Assembly (NCBI GenBank): GCA_049315825.1
Contig: JBMOJK010000014.1
Span: forward strand, 1-27,839
Length of the DNA: 27,839 bases
Source: JBMOJK01 sp049315825
Lineage (GTDB): Bacteria > Patescibacteriota > Gracilibacteria > BD1-5 > UBA2023
Reading direction: 5' to 3'
Part shown: positions 1 through 7,204 of the stretch, piece after piece
Layout: each line of letters starts with the position of its first letter
How positions within the stretch are numbered: position 1 is the stretch's first letter
Made by a program: the position numbers and the translations under genes
Notes under the pieces: generated by a model
Told to the model about the DNA's origin: nothing
Seen by the model: the letters and a program-made list of their open reading frames with translations, nothing else
Database searches by the model: none

Positions 1-1567
1 AGCGTTCCTTCATATCAGCAAGTTCTGCGCCGATGATAGCATCAATTCGCGCAGGCTTTGCGAGGATATCCTTGAGATCTGCGATCAGAAGGAGTTTTTC
101 GGCAAGTTCATCTTCGATCTTCTTGCGCTCAAGACCAGCAAGACGCTGGAGTTGCATTTCGAGGATGGCATCCGTCTGCTTCTCTGAAAGCTTAAAATTC
201 ACCATGAGGTTCGTCTTCGCCTCTTCCTTCGTAGTAGACGAACGAATCGTCTTAATCACCGCGTCGATATTGTCGAGCGCAATCTTGAGACCTTCGAGAA
301 TATGAGCACGAGCCTCAGCGATGCGAAGTTCGAACTGTGTACGACGAGTCACAACTTCCTTTCGGTGTCCGAGGAATTCCTCAAGCATTTCAACGAGATT
401 GAAGAGCTTAGGCTGACGTCCGCGATCGTGGAGTGCAATCATGTTGTATCCGAAGCTCGTCTGAAGTGGAGTGAGCTTGTAGAGCTGATTGAGGATTTTT
501 TTTGGGAATGCATCCTTCTTCATTTCGATCACGATTCGGATATCTCCGAGCCCCTTGGATTCATCACGAAGATCCGAGATTCCAACGATGACTTTCTCCT
601 GAACAAGGTCAGCGATTTTCTCGATGAACGTCTTCTTGTTTACCTGGTATGGGATTTCAGTGATGATGATCGCTTTGCGACCGTTCTTGAGTTCGTCGAT
701 CTCAGCACGACCGCGCATGATGATCGATCCACGTCCTGTTGCGTAGGCAGTATGAATGTCCTTGCGATTGTACACGATACCCCCTGTTGGGAAGTCCGGC
801 CCCTTGATGAATTCAAGAAGCTTATCAATCGTAACCTCTGCAGGATTCTGGCACGTAAGCATGAATTGAAGTCCATCGATCAATTCTCCGAGGTTGTGTG
901 GAGGGATATTCGTCGCCATACCAACGGCGATACCAACCGATCCATTGAGGAGAAGATTTGGTATGCGAGTTGGGAGAACAGTTGGTTCTTCACGAGAGGC
1001 ATCGTAGTTATCTCTCCAATCAACGGTATCCTTGTCGATATCCGCAAGCATAAGCTCACCGAGCTTTGCCATCTTTACTTCCGTATAACGCATAGCAGCC
1101 GCCCCGTCTCCGTCCATAGAACCGAAGTTTCCCTGACCATCCACGAGCATATAACGCATCGAGAAGTCCTGTGCCATACGAACCATCGCTTCGTATACCG
1201 AGCTATCTCCGTGTGGATGATAACGTCCGAGTACCGCTCCGACGATCTGAGCAGACTTACGATGCTTTCCTGTTGCACGCACTCCTTCTTCGTACATCGC
1301 GTAGAGAATACGTCGATGTACCGGTTTAAATCCATCACGAATATCCGGAAGCGCACGCATAACGATAACGCTCATCGCGTAGTCGAGATAGCATGACTCC
1401 ATCTCAGATACGATCGAACGATCTGCATCTCCCGCGTATGTCATCGCAGTTGGAAGCCCAACGAGTTGTGTCTGTGCTTCTCCTCCAGAAGACGCTTCTA
1501 CCGGAGTATCCTCCCCCTCAGGAATTGGGTCAAGTGGGAGCTCTTCGTTTTCGAGTGGTGTTGCCAT
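1..1567 (-). CDS. gyrA: DNA gyrase subunit A, N-terminal part (3' end beyond window)
   Basis: Catalytic breakage-reunion subunit of the type IIA topoisomerase that introduces negative supercoils with GyrB. Only the first 522 codons are inside the window; the gene continues past base 1. Visible motifs are YLDYAMSVIV, RALPDIRDGFKPVHRR, the quinolone-pocket stretch HPHGDSSVYEAMVRMAQ (Ser and an acidic residue at the usual resistance positions, so it looks wild type), DGQGNFGSMDGD and AAMRYTE with the catalytic Tyr. The ATG at 1567 gives an acidic N-terminal extension of about 50 residues before the conserved core, longer than in E. coli. I noticed no in-frame TGA. It is transcribed divergently from tmk. 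ParC is the main alternative, because the distinguishing C-terminal propellers are not visible. Confidence 0.92.
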   Translation of the reverse strand, partial: MATPLENEELPLDPIPEGEDTPVEASSGGEAQTQLVGLPTAMTYAGDADRSIVSEMESCYLDYAMSVIVMRALPDIRDGFKPVHRRILYAMYEEGVRATGKHRKSAQIVGAVLGRYHPHGDSSVYEAMVRMAQDFSMRYMLVDGQGNFGSMDGDGAAAMRYTEVKMAKLGELMLADIDKDTVDWRDNYDASREEPTVLPTRIPNLLLNGSVGIAVGMATNIPPHNLGELIDGLQFMLTCQNPAEVTIDKLLEFIKGPDFPTGGIVYNRKDIHTAYATGRGSIIMRGRAEIDELKNGRKAIIITEIPYQVNKKTFIEKIADLVQEKVIVGISDLRDESKGLGDIRIVIEMKKDAFPKKILNQLYKLTPLQTSFGYNMIALHDRGRQPKLFNLVEMLEEFLGHRKEVVTRRTQFELRIAEARAHILEGLKIALDNIDAVIKTIRSSTTKEEAKTNLMVNFKLSEKQTDAILEMQLQRLAGLERKKIEDELAEKLLLIADLKDILAKPARIDAIIGAELADMKER

Positions 1568-1593
1568 AGAAAAATAGTCGAAATTTCCGCTTA

Positions 1594-1621
1594 AATATAA
1601 GGAAAGACGGTGAATTTGCAA
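1594..1621 (-). promoter_or_regulatory. Putative sigma-70 promoter for gyrA
   Basis: On the minus strand, -35 TTGCAA (1616-1621), a 16-nt spacer and -10 TATATT (1594-1599) lie about 27 nt before the gyrA ATG. The same TTGCA-type -35 recurs elsewhere in the window. Predicted from pattern only. Confidence 0.5.
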
Positions 1622-1689
1622 AGTGATTTTTTCGGTCTTTTTTTAAAAAAACACGATCCGTCTATATACTCAGTTTAATCAACAAAAAT

Positions 1690-2352
1690 ATGGCAGAATT
1701 TATCGTATTCGAGGGTATCGACGGAAGTGGGAAATGAACCCAAGTAGAGCTGGTAGCCGCAGCGCTTCGAGCAGAAGGAAAGAGGGTTGCGGTCTTGGAT
1801 TTTCCTAGGTACAAAGAGATCTCTGGATTTATGGTGAGCAAATATCTCAACGGGGATTATGGATCGCTCAAAGATATTGGAGCAGAATTAGCTAGCATGT
1901 TTTATGCGATTGATCGCTTTGATGCGAAAATTGAGACTATCAAGGCACTCGAAGAGAACGACTATGTAATCGCCAATCGATACGTGAGTTCCAATATGAT
2001 TCACCAAGCCACGAAGATTGATTCGTACAAAGAGATCGATGCATTTTTAGATTGGGTGTATGATTTGGAATATCGAATATTCAGTATTCCAAAACCGGAC
2101 CGGGTTCTATTTCTCAAGATATCAATCGAAACCTCTGCTCGATTGATCGGTCTCAAAGAAAAACGAGATTATATCAAAGGTGAGATCAACAAAGATCTCC
2201 ACGAGAAAGACATCTCACATCTTCGAAAAGCGAGCAATCTTGCCCTGTACGTTGCATCTAAGTTCCCAAACTGGACCATCATCGAATGCGAGGAGGATGG
2301 TGACATTCTCCCAAAAGAAATGGTTACACAGCGTATCCTCTCTCATATCTAG
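1690..2352 (+). CDS. tmk: Thymidylate kinase (one in-frame UGA = Gly)
   Basis: dTMP kinase, phosphorylating dTMP to dTDP in dTTP synthesis (220 aa). The P-loop reads FEGIDGSGK-(UGA)-TQ with the UGA at 1735-1737. Reading it as Gly gives GSGKGTQ, a normal nucleoside-monophosphate-kinase P-loop, whereas Trp there would be implausible. Further motifs are the Asp-Arg pair in YAIDRFDAK and the NRYVSSNMIHQ stretch matching the family's DRY..S motif. A standard-code caller would start at 1795 and lose the ATP site. The start ATG at 1690 leaves no room for a longer N-terminus and has no Shine-Dalgarno. It ends in TAG, one base before the prepilin ATG, so the two are probably co-transcribed. Confidence 0.93.
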
Positions 2353-2353
2353 C

Positions 2354-3754
2354 ATGCATACCGGGCATCCACCTACTGCTTCAGGTTTCACCCTCATAGA
2401 AATCCTGATTGCTGTCACGATAAGTGTGCTACTTTTTGCATGATTGATCACGTTCGTGATGTCGGGACTTTCGAGTGTAGGTCGCACTCAAAAGAGCGTC
2501 GAAAACTCGATCAAAGGGGCATCTTTTGATCGAACTCTTGAAACCCTTGCCTCACAAGAATCACTGCAGATAGTAGGCGCCTGAGCACTTCCTCCTGGTA
2601 TAAATTCCTGAGTGCTCCTCGAAACGAAAACAAACTCTGATTCCTACGTATTTCTTGGAGTACAGTCATTCACAGGATATTGTGCGAGTGATCCTACACG
2701 AGTATTGCAACGACTCATCAGTATCTCAGGCACAACACCACGTGGCTGAGAAATCACGTCTGTGAGTGGATACTCGATCGACCGAGAAAAGCAAAGTATA
2801 TTTCAAGGCACAACCCGTATCGTCGGAACCCTAAATTCAGGAGATATGCTATCAAGTAACCCTCTTGCAACCGAGCTTTCTAATCCAAGTTCTCTCGTGC
2901 TCATAGGTGATGTTCTCTATATCGCAGATACAGGGAATTCACGCGTGCTCGCATACAACACCACTTCAAAAGATATCGTTGAATTGATCGGAGCAAAAGA
3001 AGGCATACTGCATCCGACGAGTCTTGCGACAGAGGCTGGAGATTTACTCATAGGATCGCGCAACGGGCTTTTCAGGCTCCATGAGTCAATCGAGACAGGT
3101 ACGGACGCAACTATCAACATTCAAAGCCCAAATTCACTCACGTTTGATAGTATTGCTGTGAGTTTTTCTGGGGTAAGCACTCTTTCTCAGTCAACTGCAC
3201 TCAGTAGCATAAATATTTCGGGCCTCACAAGTTGAGCACAAGATCCAGGTGACACTGTTGCTGTCGGCACATGATTACTCTATACCTTTACCTGATCTGC
3301 TCGAACTCAAAATCCAAACACACCGATCGTCGTCCATATATCTAATATTGCACCTGTACCAACCACCCCAGGTTCATACACTCTCAATGTAGATCTCCTT
3401 TTGGCATGAAACAGCGTGTATAGTGGAACTTTCCCCTATTTTACAAAATCGGATAATAATCCCGTAACTCGCACAGGACAAATAATCACTCATACAAGTA
3501 TCGAACCCCGCCTCTCACTTGTTACTTCAGTCTCGTCATATACAAAGGGTCTTATCGACTATACAGCATTTCTCAGCGGAACAGGTCTTACATCAGTGAC
3601 GAGTGGATCACCCGTCACTGATGTACAAATGCTGCGCGCATGAAACACGCTCACGCTCACCTATAAAAACTATGACATCTACGATTGTTCTCCTGACGAG
3701 CACCATAGACTTACCACGCATATACAAAAAATCTGAGTCAGAGACCCAGATTAG
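2354..3754 (+). CDS. Prepilin-type N-terminal domain protein with NHL-like repeats (ten in-frame UGA)
   Basis: A 466-aa protein seen only when UGA is Gly: in-frame TGA at 2441, 2582, 2609, 2747, 3233, 3272, 3293, 3407, 3641 and 3734. The short leader ending ...TASG is followed by FTLIEILIAVTISVLLFAG, a type IV prepilin (PilD-type) cleavage/methylation site plus the hydrophobic helix. The middle (about residues 175-245) has two NHL-like strands, NPSSLVLIGDVLYIADTGNSRVLAY and HPTSLATEAGDLLIGSRNGLFRL. The rest is Ser/Thr-rich and probably beta-structured. It should be membrane-anchored with the bulk outside, as a minor pseudopilin or surface protein; substrate unknown. It follows tmk by one base and converges on the next gene with 3 bp between stops. 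No other pilus gene is adjacent. Confidence 0.85.
3725..3752 (-). terminator. Intrinsic terminator for the VirB2-like gene
   Basis: AATCTG (3730-3735) pairs with CAGATT (3747-3752), with an inner GTC/GAC pairing. On the minus strand the hairpin is followed by a T-run. It lies inside the 3' end of the convergent prepilin gene. Confidence 0.5.
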
Positions 3755-3757
3755 TGT

Positions 3758-4174
3758 TTAGAATTTGTTGAAGCTGTCGTCAATGACTGGAGTCTTCGTT
3801 CCTCCGATATCAATCGAATCCTTCGAACCGAAGAACTTACCAGAAAGATTTTGGATTGTTACGAAGATTTCTTTAGGATCTACGTAGGAAGAAACATTGA
3901 GACCAAGGATATCTCCGAGCTTCGGAGCCAAGAAGAGCGAGATGATAATCACGATAACTCCGATGACCGCGTAACGGATCTGATGAACTGCTGGCTTTAC
4001 CTTATCATCCTTTCCTCCAGAGAGGATGAGCATGAGTCCACCCCAAAGGATAAATACGACTGACATAAATCCTGCAACGAGGACCACGAGGGCAATCGCA
4101 ACACGAGCAATGTCATCGAGACTGTAACTGTTGTTGATGAAATCAGGACCAGCAGCGAATGCTATATCGAACAT
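3758..4174 (-). CDS. Two-TM TrbC/VirB2-like small membrane protein
   Basis: A 138-aa protein with a short N-terminal stretch ending in AFAAGP, then two hydrophobic helices (about residues 24-50 and 68-88) joined by a short polar loop SGGKDDKVKPAVHQIRYA. The two-helix layout with a Gly-Gly-Lys-type cytoplasmic loop resembles the TrbC/VirB2-type pilin proteins often annotated in CPR genomes. The C-terminal about 45 residues are polar. No secretion or conjugation partner is adjacent, so a pilin role is inference from topology only. It ends in TAA 3 bp from the convergent prepilin stop. Confidence 0.7.
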   Translation of the reverse strand: MFDIAFAAGPDFINNSYSLDDIARVAIALVVLVAGFMSVVFILWGGLMLILSGGKDDKVKPAVHQIRYAVIGVIVIIISLFLAPKLGDILGLNVSSYVDPKEIFVTIQNLSGKFFGSKDSIDIGGTKTPVIDDSFNKF

Positions 4175-4274
4175 AGTGTATAACTAAAAGATTGCGCAGA
4201 TATTATCAATGCAATGCGAAAAGTAAAGGAGAGACTGCGAAAAATTCACTTCGAGAAAACGATTTTTGAAGCAT

Positions 4275-4299
4275 AAAAAAATTCCGCTTTCACGGAATT
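4275..4299 (-). terminator. Intrinsic terminator after khpA
   Basis: AATTCCG (4280-4286), a 6-nt loop and CGGAATT (4293-4299), followed on the minus strand by a T-run (A's at 4275-4280). The stem includes two bases of the khpA stop codon. It probably ends the rpsP-khpA unit. Confidence 0.75.
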
Positions 4300-4537
4300 A
4301 ATCTTCGAGAACCTTAAGGTTAACTCGAGCATTCTGCTTTGAACCAAATACTCGAAGAACTGTACGGATAGATGAGATCGTTTGACCTTCTCTTCCAATG
4401 ATTGTACCCATGTCAGTTTTGTTGACCTTGAGGGTAATGAGCGTTCCGAGTTCATCTTCGCGCTGTTCAATCACAATATCTCCTTTGTTCTCTACGAGGG
4501 ATTCAACGATAAAACGAAGGAATTCCTGAGCGGACAT
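4298..4537 (-). CDS. khpA: KH-domain RNA-binding protein KhpA
   Basis: A 79-aa single KH-domain protein of the KhpA/YlqC family, RNA chaperones that act with KhpB on small RNAs and cell-envelope genes in Firmicutes. The GxxG loop is visible in MGTIIGREGQTISSIRTV, and length and position after rpsP match the usual rpsP-khpA pairing. The ATG overlaps the rpsP TAA by one base (TAATG), which suggests translational coupling. It ends in TAA at a terminator. Confidence 0.9.
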   Translation of the reverse strand: MSAQEFLRFIVESLVENKGDIVIEQREDELGTLITLKVNKTDMGTIIGREGQTISSIRTVLRVFGSKQNARVNLKVLED

Positions 4538-4764
4538 TATTTTGCTCGATTAAGAATCTTCTCTACGGTTGGAGAATACTGAGCACCGTTCTTGATGTAC
4601 TTTGCAGCTTCATCGCGATCGAATTCGAGCTCCTTAGTAATTGGATTGTAGTGTCCAAGAACCTTGATGTACCCGTGCTTAGCAGACTGAGAGTGCTCAG
4701 TAAGAACGATACGGAAGAATGGAACGTGCTTGCGGCCTGCGCGAGAAAGACGAATCTTAAGCAT
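4537..4764 (-). CDS. rpsP: Ribosomal protein bS16
   Basis: A 75-aa small-subunit protein that binds 16S rRNA early in 30S assembly. The family start MLKIRLSRAGRKHVPFFRIV and the GHYNP motif are clear. Its stop overlaps the khpA start. The usual rpsP-rimM-trmD-rplS operon is absent; only khpA follows. No Shine-Dalgarno is visible before the ATG. Confidence 0.96.
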   Translation of the reverse strand: MLKIRLSRAGRKHVPFFRIVLTEHSQSAKHGYIKVLGHYNPITKELEFDRDEAAKYIKNGAQYSPTVEKILNRAK

Positions 4765-4813
4765 GTAGAATAATTAATTGAGTGTTGAGTGAGTTGACCT
4801 TCGTGATGGCGAG

Positions 4814-4846
4814 CCATTCGAAGTTTTCTTCGAAAACGAAGAATGG
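4814..4846 (-). other. Symmetric hairpin abutting the tRNA-Leu CCA end
   Basis: CCATTC (4814-4819) pairs with GAATGG (4841-4846), and inside it GTTTTC (4823-4828) pairs with GAAAAC (4832-4837), with matched 3-nt GAA segments between the stems and a 3-nt loop. The outer stem uses the encoded CCA of tRNA-Leu. There is no T-run, so a processing signal or mRNA 5' structure for rpsP is more likely than a terminator. Confidence 0.55.
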
Positions 4847-4928
4847 TGCCCCGGACGGGGATCGAACCCGTGCTCCCGAAGGAACAGGATTTTAAGTCCT
4901 GCGTGTCTACCAATTCCACCACCGGGGC
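4844..4928 (-). tRNA. tRNA-Leu (anticodon UAA)
   Basis: Full cloverleaf on the minus strand, 85 nt including encoded CCA: acceptor GCCCCGG/CCGGGGC with discriminator A, D-arm GTGGAATTGGTAGACAC, anticodon stem CAGGA/TCCTG around loop CTTAAAA (anticodon TAA), a long class-II variable arm (TTCCTTCGGGAGCA) and a GTTCGATCC T-loop. The long variable arm and the A discriminator fit leucine. Confidence 0.96.
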
Positions 4929-4935
4929 GAGATAG

Positions 4936-4954
4936 AACTCGGACAAACCGAGTT
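4936..4954 (-). other. Hairpin between rpmB and tRNA-Leu
   Basis: Perfect 7-bp stem AACTCGG/CCGAGTT with a 5-nt loop, starting directly after the rpmB stop codon on the minus strand. No U-tract follows, so it may mark an mRNA/tRNA processing boundary or be a weak terminator. Confidence 0.5.
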
Positions 4955-5152
4955 TTACAGGATTCCCTTTTTCTTGAGAGTCTTGATAGCGCTCGCAGCG
5001 AGGCGGAGACGGTATGTGATACCTGTTTCTGGATCCTTAACATTTCTCCAGAAGAGGTTTGGGTAGAATTTTCGTTTTGTGCGTCGAACGGAGTGCGAAA
5101 CGCTGTTTCCAACGCCAGTTCGCTTACCCGTGAGCATGCAGACTCGAGACAT
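4955..5152 (-). CDS. rpmB: Ribosomal protein bL28
   Basis: A 65-aa large-subunit protein. It starts MSRVCMLTGKRTGVGNSVSH, the usual bL28 start, and continues with RRTKRKFYPNL and a C-terminal LRLAASAIKTLKKKGI. It is separated from rpsJ by 5 bp and so probably co-transcribed with it, an uncommon pairing since rpmB usually sits with rpmG. It ends in TAA at a hairpin. Confidence 0.95.
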   Translation of the reverse strand: MSRVCMLTGKRTGVGNSVSHSVRRTKRKFYPNLFWRNVKDPETGITYRLRLAASAIKTLKKKGIL

Positions 5153-5157
5153 ATCTA

Positions 5158-5475
5158 TTAGATGAGTTTAATATCAACACCAACACCAGCAGGGATGTTA
5201 ATCGCCTGAAGGAGTTCTTTCGTTTTATCAGTAGGCGACTCAATATCGATGAGACGCTTGTGACGACGAATTTCAAACTGCTCACGAGCATCCTTGTTAA
5301 CGAAGGTAGATCGATTGAGAGTAATCTTTTCAATCTTTGTTGGGAGTGGGATTGGACCGACGACAACTGCGCCTGAATCCTTTGCAGTCATAACGATCTT
5401 CTTAACTGCTTCGTCAATGAGTTTGTGTTCAAATGCACGAACTACAATACGGAGACTACCTTTTTTTGCGGACAT
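5158..5475 (-). CDS. rpsJ: Ribosomal protein uS10
   Basis: A 105-aa 30S protein and Nus-factor partner in antitermination. Motifs RIVVRAFEHKLID, GPIPLPTKIEKITLNRS and EQFEIRRHKRLIDI are standard. An open frame extends upstream to 5679, but it runs into tuf; the family length and N-terminus MSAKKGSLRIVVRA fix the ATG at 5475. It lies between tuf and rpmB instead of heading an S10 operon; no rplC/D/W/B follow. Confidence 0.96.
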   Translation of the reverse strand: MSAKKGSLRIVVRAFEHKLIDEAVKKIVMTAKDSGAVVVGPIPLPTKIEKITLNRSTFVNKDAREQFEIRRHKRLIDIESPTDKTKELLQAINIPAGVGVDIKLI

Positions 5476-5508
5476 GGATGAAAGAAAAAATATTTCTAGC
5501 TTTCTTAG

Positions 5509-5537
5509 TCTCTGTGAGCGACCTCCGCTCACAGAGA
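5509..5537 (-). other. Strong stem-loop in the tuf-rpsJ spacer
   Basis: Perfect 12-bp stem (left arm 5509-5520, right arm 5526-5537, core CTCTGTGAGCG) with a 5-nt loop. On the minus strand it lies 17 nt after the tuf stop and 33 nt before rpsJ. The nearest T-run (TTTTTT) is about 22 nt downstream, so it is not a textbook terminator. It could attenuate or process the tuf-rpsJ message. Confidence 0.6.
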
Positions 5538-5554
5538 ATGGAGAAAGCGAGAAA

Positions 5555-6748
5555 CTAAGCAATAACCTTAGCGACAACTCCTGAACCAACTGTTCGACCT
5601 CCTTCACGGATAGCGAATCGGAGACCCTGGTCCATAGCGATTGGCTGACCGAGTTCGATAACCATCTTAATGTTATCACCTGGCATAACCATCTCTACAC
5701 CTTCTGGAAGCTCAATTGCTCCAGTAACGTCAGTCGTTCGGAAGTAGAACTGTGGCTTGTACCCCTTGAAGAATGGAGTGTGGCGTCCACCTTCATCCTT
5801 TGTAAGTACGTAAACTTCAGCTTCGAACTTAGTGTGTGGCTTGATTGATCCTGGCTTCGCGAGAACCTGTCCTCGTTCAACCTGCTCACGCTCAATACCT
5901 CGGAGGAGGAGACCAGCGTTGTCACCAGCCTGACCCTGTTCGAGCTGCTTGTGGAACATTTCAACTCCAGTAACAGTTGTCTTCTGAGTATCGTGGAGAC
6001 CGATGATTTCGATTTCTTCACCTACCTTAATTACACCCTGTTCGATCTTACCAGTAACTACTGTACCTCGACCCTTGATTGAGAATACGTCTTCAACTGG
6101 CATAATGAATGGCTTGTCGAGAGCACGCTCAGGAACTGGTACGTAAGCTTCGATAGCATCGAAGAGTTCGATGAGAGTCTTAGCTCCGTATGCCTTATCC
6201 ATATCAGTAGGATTTTCAAGAGCAACGAGACCAGATCCGCGGATTACTGGAGTATCATCACCAGGGAAGTCATACTTAGAGAGGAGATCTCGGATTTCCA
6301 TTTCAACGAGGTCGAGCATTTCTGAGTCATCAACCATGTCACACTTGTTCATGAACACGACGATGTATGGAACACCTACCTGACGAGCGAGGAGGATGTG
6401 CTCACGAGTCTGAGGCATTGGTCCGTCAGTTGCAGCAACGATGAGGATCGCAGCGTCCATCTGAGCAGCACCGGTAATCATGTTCTTAACGTAGTCGGCG
6501 TGACCAGGACAGTCAACGTGAGCGTAGTGACGTGCACCAGTCTCGTACTCGATGTGAGCAGTGTTGATTGTGATTCCGCGTGCCTTTTCTTCTGGTGCAG
6601 CGTCAATCTGATCGAAGTTGAATTTAACTCCTCCGTACTTACTAGAGAGAACGCTTGAGATAGCGGCTGTAGTAGTAGTCTTACCGTGGTCAACGTGTCC
6701 GATTGTACCAATATTTACATGTGGTTTTGATCGATCGTATGTAGCCAT
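5555..6748 (-). CDS. tuf: Elongation factor Tu
   Basis: A 397-aa GTPase that brings aminoacyl-tRNA to the ribosome. G1 GHVDHGKTT, G2 region ARGITINTAH, G3 DCPGHADYVKNMITGAAQMD and G4 NKCD are all present, with normal length and complete domains 2 and 3 (KGRGTVVTGKIEQG, the C-terminal GGRTVGSGVV). There is no in-frame UGA: all glycines are GGN, as in the other highly expressed genes here. It precedes rpsJ instead of following fusA. Confidence 0.98.
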   Translation of the reverse strand: MATYDRSKPHVNIGTIGHVDHGKTTTTAAISSVLSSKYGGVKFNFDQIDAAPEEKARGITINTAHIEYETGARHYAHVDCPGHADYVKNMITGAAQMDAAILIVAATDGPMPQTREHILLARQVGVPYIVVFMNKCDMVDDSEMLDLVEMEIRDLLSKYDFPGDDTPVIRGSGLVALENPTDMDKAYGAKTLIELFDAIEAYVPVPERALDKPFIMPVEDVFSIKGRGTVVTGKIEQGVIKVGEEIEIIGLHDTQKTTVTGVEMFHKQLEQGQAGDNAGLLLRGIEREQVERGQVLAKPGSIKPHTKFEAEVYVLTKDEGGRHTPFFKGYKPQFYFRTTDVTGAIELPEGVEMVMPGDNIKMVIELGQPIAMDQGLRFAIREGGRTVGSGVVAKVIA

Positions 6749-6783
6749 TTTGAAAAAATTAAATGGAAAATTAAAGTGTGATA

Positions 6784-6810
6784 ATGATAGCGAAAAACCC
6801 GAAATTGCAA
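6784..6810 (-). promoter_or_regulatory. Putative promoter for tuf
   Basis: Minus-strand -35 TTGCAA (6805-6810), 15-nt spacer, -10 TATCAT (6784-6789), about 36 nt upstream of the tuf ATG and just downstream of the small ORF at 6815. Pattern-based prediction. Confidence 0.45.
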
Positions 6811-6814
6811 ACGT

Positions 6815-6904
6815 TTATTTCTTCTTTGTCTTTCGCATTTTCTTTGTGATTCGATCCATTGCTCGCTTGAGCTTTTTGTGAGCGTGCGTTGTAAGTCGAG
6901 CCAT
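6815..6904 (-). CDS. Very small, highly basic ORF (29 aa)
   Basis: A 29-codon frame starting MARLTTHAHKKLKRAMDR and ending in a Lys-rich tail, with 13 Lys/Arg. It starts two bases after the stop of the preceding 70-aa ORF (TAA-AA-ATG), so coupled translation is plausible. The composition is typical of a small ribosome-associated or RNA-binding protein; I see a faint resemblance to short basic ribosomal peptides of the COX24/bS22 type but not enough to name it. It is too short for standard callers. The context (tRNA genes, then tuf and ribosomal genes) supports a translation-related role by inference only. Confidence 0.5.
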   Translation of the reverse strand: MARLTTHAHKKLKRAMDRITKKMRKTKKK

Positions 6905-6906
6905 TT

Positions 6907-7119
6907 TTAGATCTTATTAGGATTAATCGAGTATTTTTTGAATTTCTTCATAACAAATTCAAAAGCGTTCTTGATCCAAAGAGTTTCACCTTCAAAGGCA
7001 AGACGAGCTTGGAGCTGCTTGTAATGCTTGATTGTATTTTCTAGTTTTTTCCCAGACTTGCGCCCCTTTCGGTTTACCGAATAGACGTTTTGTCGAGGTC
7101 ACTTATTTCTGAGTCCCAT
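6907..7119 (-). CDS. Small basic protein of unknown function (70 aa, one in-frame UGA)
   Basis: Starts MGLRNK-(UGA)-PRQNVYSVNRKGRKSG, with the TGA at 7099-7101. Read as Gly, the frame stays open for 70 residues; under the standard code only a tail survives. About 20 Lys/Arg; the N-terminal third is basic and low in hydrophobics, and the rest (KKLENTIKHYKQLQAR ... NAFEFVMKKFKKY) looks helical. Part of the C-terminal half (EGETLWIKNAF...KKFKK) faintly recalls bS21, but I do not rely on that. It lies between tRNA-Ala and the 29-aa ORF upstream of tuf. No Shine-Dalgarno. Family unknown to me; reality is supported by the amino-acid-like composition and tight spacing. Confidence 0.55.
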
Positions 7120-7131
7120 AAAGGCGAATTA

Positions 7132-7190
7132 CCAAGTATCAAGTACAAAATACGAAAACAGTGTACGAACTTTGTGTTTCGTAACTGGTA
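7132..7190 (-). other. Imperfect 59-bp palindrome between tRNA-Ala and the 70-aa ORF
   Basis: The stretch begins ACCAAGTATC and ends TTACTGGT-like on the opposite arm; comparing it with its own reverse complement, roughly 60% of positions match around a centre near 7161. It could fold as a long imperfect hairpin separating tRNA from mRNA, or be a degenerate dispersed repeat. Confidence 0.4.
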
Positions 7191-7204
7191 GCTAACACTT
7201 CGAA

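Noticed and set aside
302..1396. 364-codon plus-strand open frame
   Set aside because: It lies antisense to gyrA, whose protein is unmistakable, and its translation has no recognisable motif or composition bias.
5476..5679. N-terminal extension of uS10
   Set aside because: It would overlap tuf and the intergenic hairpin; family alignment starts at MSAKKGSLRIVV.
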